From the NCBI GenBank assembly GCA_030040175.1, contig JASHUF010000393.1, positions 1 through 9,172 of the forward strand: a stretch of 9,172 bases of DNA. The letters run 5' to 3'. The translations under genes were made by a program, and so were the position numbers. Source of the DNA: Acidobacteriaceae bacterium. GTDB lineage: Bacteria > Acidobacteriota > Terriglobia > Terriglobales > Acidobacteriaceae. The notes under the pieces were generated by a model that did not search any database, was not told the DNA's origin, and saw nothing but the letters and a program-made list of their open reading frames with translations. Below, piece after piece: positions 7,101 through 9,172 of this stretch; within the stretch, counting starts at the first letter, position 1; each line of letters starts with the position of its first letter.

Positions 7101-8370
7101 CCGGAGTAATGGCTCCGCTTACGGCCGAGACCAGGCGCACGCGATCGTCGCCCGAGTCGGGAACGTACATGTTGCCGGCAGCGTCGAAGGCAACGCCGTA
7201 GGGGGTGTTGAGCGAGGCTTCGGGCGCGGTGCAGCCGTCGCCGGCCGAGTCCTTCTGGGCGGCGCAGCCGGTGCCGCCGCCGGCCACCGTGGCGATGTCG
7301 CCGCTCGCGCTTGAAACCTCGCGAATGCGGTCGTTGGAGGTGTCGGCGATGTAGAGGTTGCCGCTGGTATCGAGGGTGACGCCGAGAGGCGCGTTGAGCG
7401 AGGCCTGAAGCGCGGTGCAGCCGTCGCCGAGCGAGTCGGTCTGGGCGGCGCAGCCGGTGCCGCCGCCGGCTACGGTGACGATCTGCCCCGTGGCGGCCAC
7501 GATCTCGCGAATCTCATTGTTGCCGGTGTCGGCGATGTAGACGTTCCCGGCCCCATCGACGGCCACGCCGTTGGGCTGGTTCAGCACCGAGCTTGAAGCA
7601 GGTCCGTTTCCTGAGTTGCCGGAGCTGCCGTCGCCGGCGATGGTGAAGATGATGCCCGCAGCCGTGCACGTGGTTCCCTGAATTTGGGCGCTGGTGGCGC
7701 TGGCGCACACCATGCGGAGGCGGTTATGCACGCTGTCGGCAATGTACATGTTGCCCGCGCCATCGAGGGCTACGCCCGTGGGCAGGTAGAGCACGGCCTG
7801 CGTCGCCGGACCACCGTCGCCCGCCGAGCCCAGATACGTGTCCACCTGGCCGGCCACCGGAGTCATATTGCCGGGAACGATCACACCGAGCGAGCCGGTT
7901 CCGGTGCCGGCAATGTACGCCGTGCCCAGAACCGTGGTCGTCGTACCCGCCGTGCCCACCACCACCACCGCGCCGGTGCGCGTGCCCGGAGCCGTCGGCG
8001 TAAAGGTGACATAGGCAGTGCAGGGCGTGCCCGCCGTCAAGCCGCCGGTGCAGGTGGAGGCGCCCGATCCCGCGGCGAAATCGAGGCCCGCTGCACCGCC
8101 GGTGAGGATGGCAACGCCGGTCTCCGTGCCCGAAACGGTAATGGGAACCGAAACCGCCTGCGTGCCCGAAGCCGTGCCCACCGGCTCGGGATTAAAGACC
8201 GATTGCGCGTGCGCGCCCGGAGCCGCGACGCTCAACACACCAAAAATCATTGCCGGGACCAAGAGCAACATCGCCGCCAATGCGGCCTTCCGGTTGCACG
8301 CGCAGATGTGTCTGCGTGTGTGGATGTCCGCATTCACCCGGCGGACGATTCCAGCGAATCCGCGATTCAT
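4168..8370 (-). CDS. Giant exported NHL-propeller / Ig-like repeat protein with C-terminal membrane hairpin
   Basis: This 1400-residue protein is probably anchored to the cell envelope and exposed, with an adhesive or scaffolding role inferred from its fold types. Order: long basic N-region and signal peptide (cleavage after AHA, residue 55); an anchor-type (ASH/choice-of-anchor-D-like) beta domain with a Cys pair, about 56-160; six NHL repeats starting at 194, 263, 325, 387, 450 and 506, each with a GNVYIAD-like core, enough for one six-bladed propeller; a second anchor-type domain, 536-638; six Ig-like repeats (Big_3_5 type) at 639, 747, 845, 941, 1037 and 1131, most with GTVTF and all with a YSGD or YGGD core; a terminal beta domain from 1225. 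Two hydrophobic segments (1317-1334 and 1343-1360) separated by RLRRRSRG precede an ATGC lipobox-like motif with Cys1362, then 38 more residues. GGAG lies seven bases before the ATG. First gene of a two-gene operon. No catalytic motif seen. Confidence 0.9.
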   Translation of the reverse strand: MNRGFAGIVRRVNADIHTRRHICACNRKAALAAMLLLVPAMIFGVLSVAAPGAHAQSVFNPEPVGTASGTQAVSVPITVSGTETGVAILTGGAAGLDFAAGSGASTCTGGLTAGTPCTAYVTFTPTAPGTRTGAVVVVGTAGTTTTVLGTAYIAGTGTGSLGVIVPGNMTPVAGQVDTYLGSAGDGGPATQAVLYLPTGVALDGAGNMYIADSVHNRLRMVCASATSAQIQGTTCTAAGIIFTIAGDGSSGNSGNGPASSSVLNQPNGVAVDGAGNVYIADTGNNEIREIVAATGQIVTVAGGGTGCAAQTDSLGDGCTALQASLNAPLGVTLDTSGNLYIADTSNDRIREVSSASGDIATVAGGGTGCAAQKDSAGDGCTAPEASLNTPYGVAFDAAGNMYVPDSGDDRVRLVSAVSGAITPASLIAAFAGDGTQGYQGDAGPAASAELWAPSGVALDAAGNVYIADTQNQAIRKVSSLNGDISTLIKAGEGTVYYQNAFITAGLYAPTGIALDASGDVYIADALDMVIREIQSNFAALDYKVAVRQGSQSADMPVTVENDGNDSLDITAVTAGTNAQLDSAVTTCGLPPDLPVSGDCVVGAIFAPTSSGNPLTGDIEVTSQTVNSPLEIELVGDALPVNSTTTAVSSAPNPSNYGQIVTFTVAVTTGAGTGSLTGTVSLVDTYDGGNTTLVSGLAVNSSGTATFQISTLGVGEHSIVASYSGDSGHYASSSTDNGGLPLLQYVNEVTATSIKSSANPSQPGQNVTFTATVSISGGGGVTPDGTVTFMNGAATLGTVPLAGGAAAYSTAALPVGLNPITAVYSGDSSNEILGSTSKVLDQEVQGSSTVNLASSLNPSVFGNSVTFTAVVTSSSASTPTGTVTFYDGTTKLGTGTLAGTPDAATYTTAALAVGAHSMTAVYSGDTNNGAATSNAVSQTVNPTTTAATVSAAPNPGIADEPIALTATVKVTAGSATPTGTVTFTSGTTTLGTAALGANGTATINPSLAAGTYQVVATYSGDTDDGGSASAALALIVNLAASTTSLSVSPNPAVTGTTVTFTASVTGTGVAPTGTVTFLSGAATLGTGTLRSGTATFTINTLAVGSYSISADYGGDANNAASSSGAVSLSVTLIPTTTSLATSTTTGANPQTILIAVVEGTTGPTPTGTVTFTDGGTVIGSSVLDASGVATLIPNLPTGNYLIVAGYGGDSLHSPSTSTPVGITGAPADFSLSVTPATLSLKASQNATLTVSLTSEGGFTDTIGLGCGSLPAGVTCLFSSNQLKLAANGTATAQLSIDTNTPIGGGATAMNHPSAPAASLAGVFLPLSAFFGWVFWRLRRRSRGVLTVLLVLALSAGALVATGCSGYSSSTAAPGTYVIQVTGTGTSSDVIHYQNVSLTITQ
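4705..6456 (-). repeat. Array of six Ig-like domain repeats inside the giant protein
   Basis: Six consecutive coding units of 92-108 codons encode the Ig-like domains (residues 639-1222). Units 3, 4 and 5 are 96, 96 and 94 codons long, close to regular. The strand encoding GTVTF followed by a glycine-containing turn recurs at DNA level, with the plus strand showing related copies of AAGGTGACGGTxCCGGTGGG near 4862, 5145, 5420 and 5717 and a weaker one near 6008. Units are diverged at protein level apart from the core motifs, so this is an old expansion, still likely to be prone to recombination and assembly error. Confidence 0.8.
7213..7584 (-). repeat. Tandem 186-bp duplication encoding NHL blades 2 and 3
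   Basis: Residues 263-324 and 325-386 are two 62-residue units with the same unusual loop, TVAGGGTGCAAQ, followed by a DS.GDGCTA segment, carrying two cysteines per loop. At DNA level the copies share an exact 31-bp block (7254-7284 and 7440-7470) and an exact 19-bp block (7225-7243 and 7411-7429), both offset by exactly 186 bp. The other four blades lack this loop. The duplication is therefore more recent than the rest of the propeller. Confidence 0.8.
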
Positions 8371-8776
8371 TCAGCAACTCCGTAGGCGATATTCAGGCGG
8401 TTTGCTTTTCCCTCAGGGCAGCATGGCCGCGCTGGAAACGCGACCGGGCGGGCCGGGGGAGAGCCGCCGATTCGTGCGCAAGGCGCCGGAACTTGAGCGA
8501 ATCGAGCGTCGTCCGGCTGATCTATGCGAGGTTACTAATGTTTGCACAATTGATTACCGGGAAACTACCGAAAACTGGCGGGAATGACCCGAAAGATGTA
8601 CGTGTACATCGAATTGGCCATGCGCCGGGACAGCAAGTTCCATTCTGATACCGCGAAGACGGCGCTGCGGTTTGCCGGTGAGCCGAAATGGAGCTGGGAG
8701 GAAATTCGATTTTGCGCCATCGCCCGCGGGCGAATCGCGAGCGGACCCCCGGGCGGCGGAAGAAGAATTGGAAGGG
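8371..8776. other. Non-coding region between the giant protein gene and the tRNA
   Basis: No gene is supported in this 406-bp stretch. Plus-strand frames here run into the tRNA and end in RFELPT or GEIRTPD, the usual false peptides from the antisense of a tRNA. It must contain the promoter of the minus-strand operon. The best candidate is weak: TTGTGC (8549-8544 on the minus strand) and CATAGA (8526-8521) with 17-bp spacing, which would give a leader of about 145 nt. A perfect 14-bp palindrome, TCGCCCGCGGGCGA (8720-8733), lies about 45 bp beyond the tRNA 3' end and could help end its transcript, but no T-run follows. Confidence 0.5.
8595..8610. promoter_or_regulatory. 16-bp palindromic element GATGTAC-GT-GTACATC
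   Basis: Two perfect 7-bp arms are separated by two bases, the size and symmetry of a site for a dimeric transcription factor. It lies 225 bp upstream of the giant protein start and about 45 bp upstream of the weak candidate -35 box for that operon, so it could be an activator or repressor site for it. No regulator gene is present in the window and I cannot name the factor family. Confidence 0.35.
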
Positions 8777-8853
8777 TGGTGCGCCCGGAGAGATTCGAAC
8801 TCCCGACCTAATGCTCCGGAGGCATTCGCTCTATCCAGCTGAGCTACGGGCGC
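8777..8853 (-). tRNA. tRNA-Arg (anticodon CCG), CCA encoded
   Basis: The minus strand folds as a full cloverleaf. The acceptor stem GCGCCCG (8853-8847) pairs perfectly with CGGGCGC (8787-8781). The D-arm has GCTC/GAGC around AGCTGGATA. The anticodon stem AATGC/GCATT closes the seven-base loop CTCCGGA, with anticodon CCG at 8819-8817 reading CGG (Arg). The variable loop is a short AGGTC. The T-arm GGGAG/CTCTC closes TTCGAAT. The discriminator base is A (8780) and the CCA tail is encoded (8779-8777). A possible -10 box, TATCCT, lies on the minus strand at 8867-8862, which would give only a few bases of 5' leader. The product decodes CGG, a common Arg codon in a GC-rich genome. I see no repeat of its 3' end elsewhere in the window, so there is no sign of integration at this tRNA. 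Confidence 0.96.
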
Positions 8854-8966
8854 GCCCTCTCAGGATAGCGCAGAGGCGGCTCCGGGTGCAGGGGGCGCAG
8901 GGGCCGCGCCGGCGATCGGGCGGCTTTGCCGCTCCGGCTCTTAGGACGATGCAGCCCCCCGAAAGA

Positions 8967-8984
8967 TGCAACCGGATGGTTGCC
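8967..8984. promoter_or_regulatory. Upstream operator copy, TGCAACC-N4-GGTTGCC
   Basis: The perfect inverted repeat GCAACC-GGAT-GGTTGC (8968-8983) overlaps the TTGCCC -35 box at 8980-8985. The same element occurs 41 bp downstream. Arms of this size with a 4-bp centre fit a dimeric winged-helix repressor. AHSA1-like SRPBCC genes are often paired with an ArsR-type regulator, so ArsR is my first guess. Confidence 0.65.
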
Positions 8985-9008
8985 CTTTTTGCCGGCTCGC
9001 GTTAATAT
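8980..9008 (+). promoter_or_regulatory. Promoter of the SRPBCC gene
   Basis: TTGCCC (8980-8985) and TAATAT (9003-9008) are separated by exactly 17 bp; each matches four of six bases of the sigma-70 consensus. Transcription would start near 9015, giving a leader of only about 15 bases that begins at or next to the GGAGG ribosome-binding site. The two flanking operator copies support the placement, since one touches each end of this promoter. Confidence 0.55.
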
Positions 9009-9025
9009 GCAACCTGGAGGTTGCC
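9008..9025. promoter_or_regulatory. Downstream operator copy overlapping the start of transcription and the ribosome-binding site
   Basis: The perfect inverted repeat GCAACC-TGGA-GGTTGC (9009-9024) shares both arms with the upstream copy and differs only in its 4-bp centre. Centre-to-centre distance is 41 bp, about four helical turns, so two bound dimers would sit on the same face of the DNA. It begins at the last base of the -10 box and contains GGAGG (9016-9020), the Shine-Dalgarno sequence of the next gene. Confidence 0.65.
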
Positions 9026-9029
9026 TATC

Positions 9030-9172
9030 ATGGAAGACCGCATCGTAAAAAGCGTCGAGCTCAAAGCCCCCGTGGAGCGGGTGTGGCGCGCGCTGACAGA
9101 CTGGCGCGAGTTCGGCGAGTGGTTTCACGTGAAGCTCGAAGGGCCCTTCGCGGTGGGCCGGGTTTCGCGCGG
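9030..9172 (+). CDS. SRPBCC family (AHSA1-like) protein, N-terminal part only
   Basis: The first 47 codons are present and the frame stays open at the window edge. The start is ATG 9030, nine bases after GGAGG. The peptide begins MEDRIVKSVELKAPVERVWR, then ALTDWREFGEWFHVKLEG and PFAVGRVSR. This is the first beta strand, two short helices and following strand typical of the SRPBCC/START-like fold, in its AHSA1 (Hsp90 ATPase activator homolog-like) branch: an alkaline strand, APVERVWRALTD, then the W-F pair. These proteins form a hydrophobic ligand-binding cavity, but ligands are mostly unknown and no Hsp90 role should be assumed for the bacterial members. The expected full length is about 150 residues. 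An ArsR-type regulator gene often follows such genes; that region lies outside the window. The twin operators just upstream fit such autoregulation. Confidence 0.85.
   Translation, partial: MEDRIVKSVELKAPVERVWRALTDWREFGEWFHVKLEGPFAVGRVSR

Noticed and set aside
4705..7584. Regular repeats as a possible CRISPR array or minisatellite
   Set aside because: Units are in frame, 62 to 108 codons long, and encode recognisable NHL and Ig-like domains within one continuous gene.
8584..8811. 75-codon plus-strand frame ending in RFELPT, and a second one (8688-9005) containing GEIRTPD
   Set aside because: Both read through the antisense of the tRNA-Arg gene; these peptide endings are well-known false translations of tRNA genes.
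8777..8853. tRNA-Arg as an integration site for a mobile element
   Set aside because: No integrase, no direct repeat of the tRNA 3' end elsewhere in the window, and no change in gene type that marks an island boundary.
8918..8934. GC-rich hairpin with a TTT loop between the tRNA and the SRPBCC gene
   Set aside because: The stem is strong (one G-T pair) but neither strand has a T-run after it and no transcript is known to end there, so I do not call it a terminator.

Overview
The window looks like chromosomal DNA from a GC-rich Gram-negative bacterium, most likely an acidobacterium of the class Terriglobia. I base this on protein architecture read by eye, not on a search: a very large exported NHL/Ig-like repeat protein with a two-helix C-terminal segment, a small outer-membrane beta-barrel protein of a type I associate with that group, and an SRPBCC (AHSA1-like) gene behind twin palindromes.

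Layout: positions 1-718 hold no convincing gene but contain inverted repeats. A plus-strand gene (719-3454) encodes a 911-residue exported protein of unknown function with IPT/Ig-like segments and a Pro/Ala-rich tail; it may be read from a leaderless transcript. It converges on a two-gene minus-strand operon. The first gene of that operon (8370-4168) encodes a 1400-residue surface protein: signal peptide, anchor-type beta domain, six-bladed NHL propeller, second anchor-type domain, six Ig-like repeats, and a final beta domain interrupted by a hydrophobic hairpin with a lipobox-like cysteine. The second gene (4130-3522), 37 bp downstream and with its own Shine-Dalgarno sequence, encodes the beta-barrel protein. 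A 406-bp non-coding stretch follows, then a minus-strand tRNA-Arg(CCG) with encoded CCA. At the right edge a plus-strand SRPBCC gene begins at 9030 and runs off the window. Its promoter carries two matching 18-bp palindromic elements 41 bp apart, one on the -35 and one on the start of the transcript and the ribosome-binding site.

The three large proteins all look exported, so the middle of the window is a cell-envelope locus. The operon suggests that the propeller/Ig protein and the barrel are made together, but nothing in the sequence shows that they interact. The tRNA and SRPBCC genes appear to be unrelated neighbours. The most interesting points are the lipobox-bearing hairpin inserted inside a terminal beta domain and the twin-operator promoter. 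I found no CRISPR array, insertion sequence, integrase or defence system.
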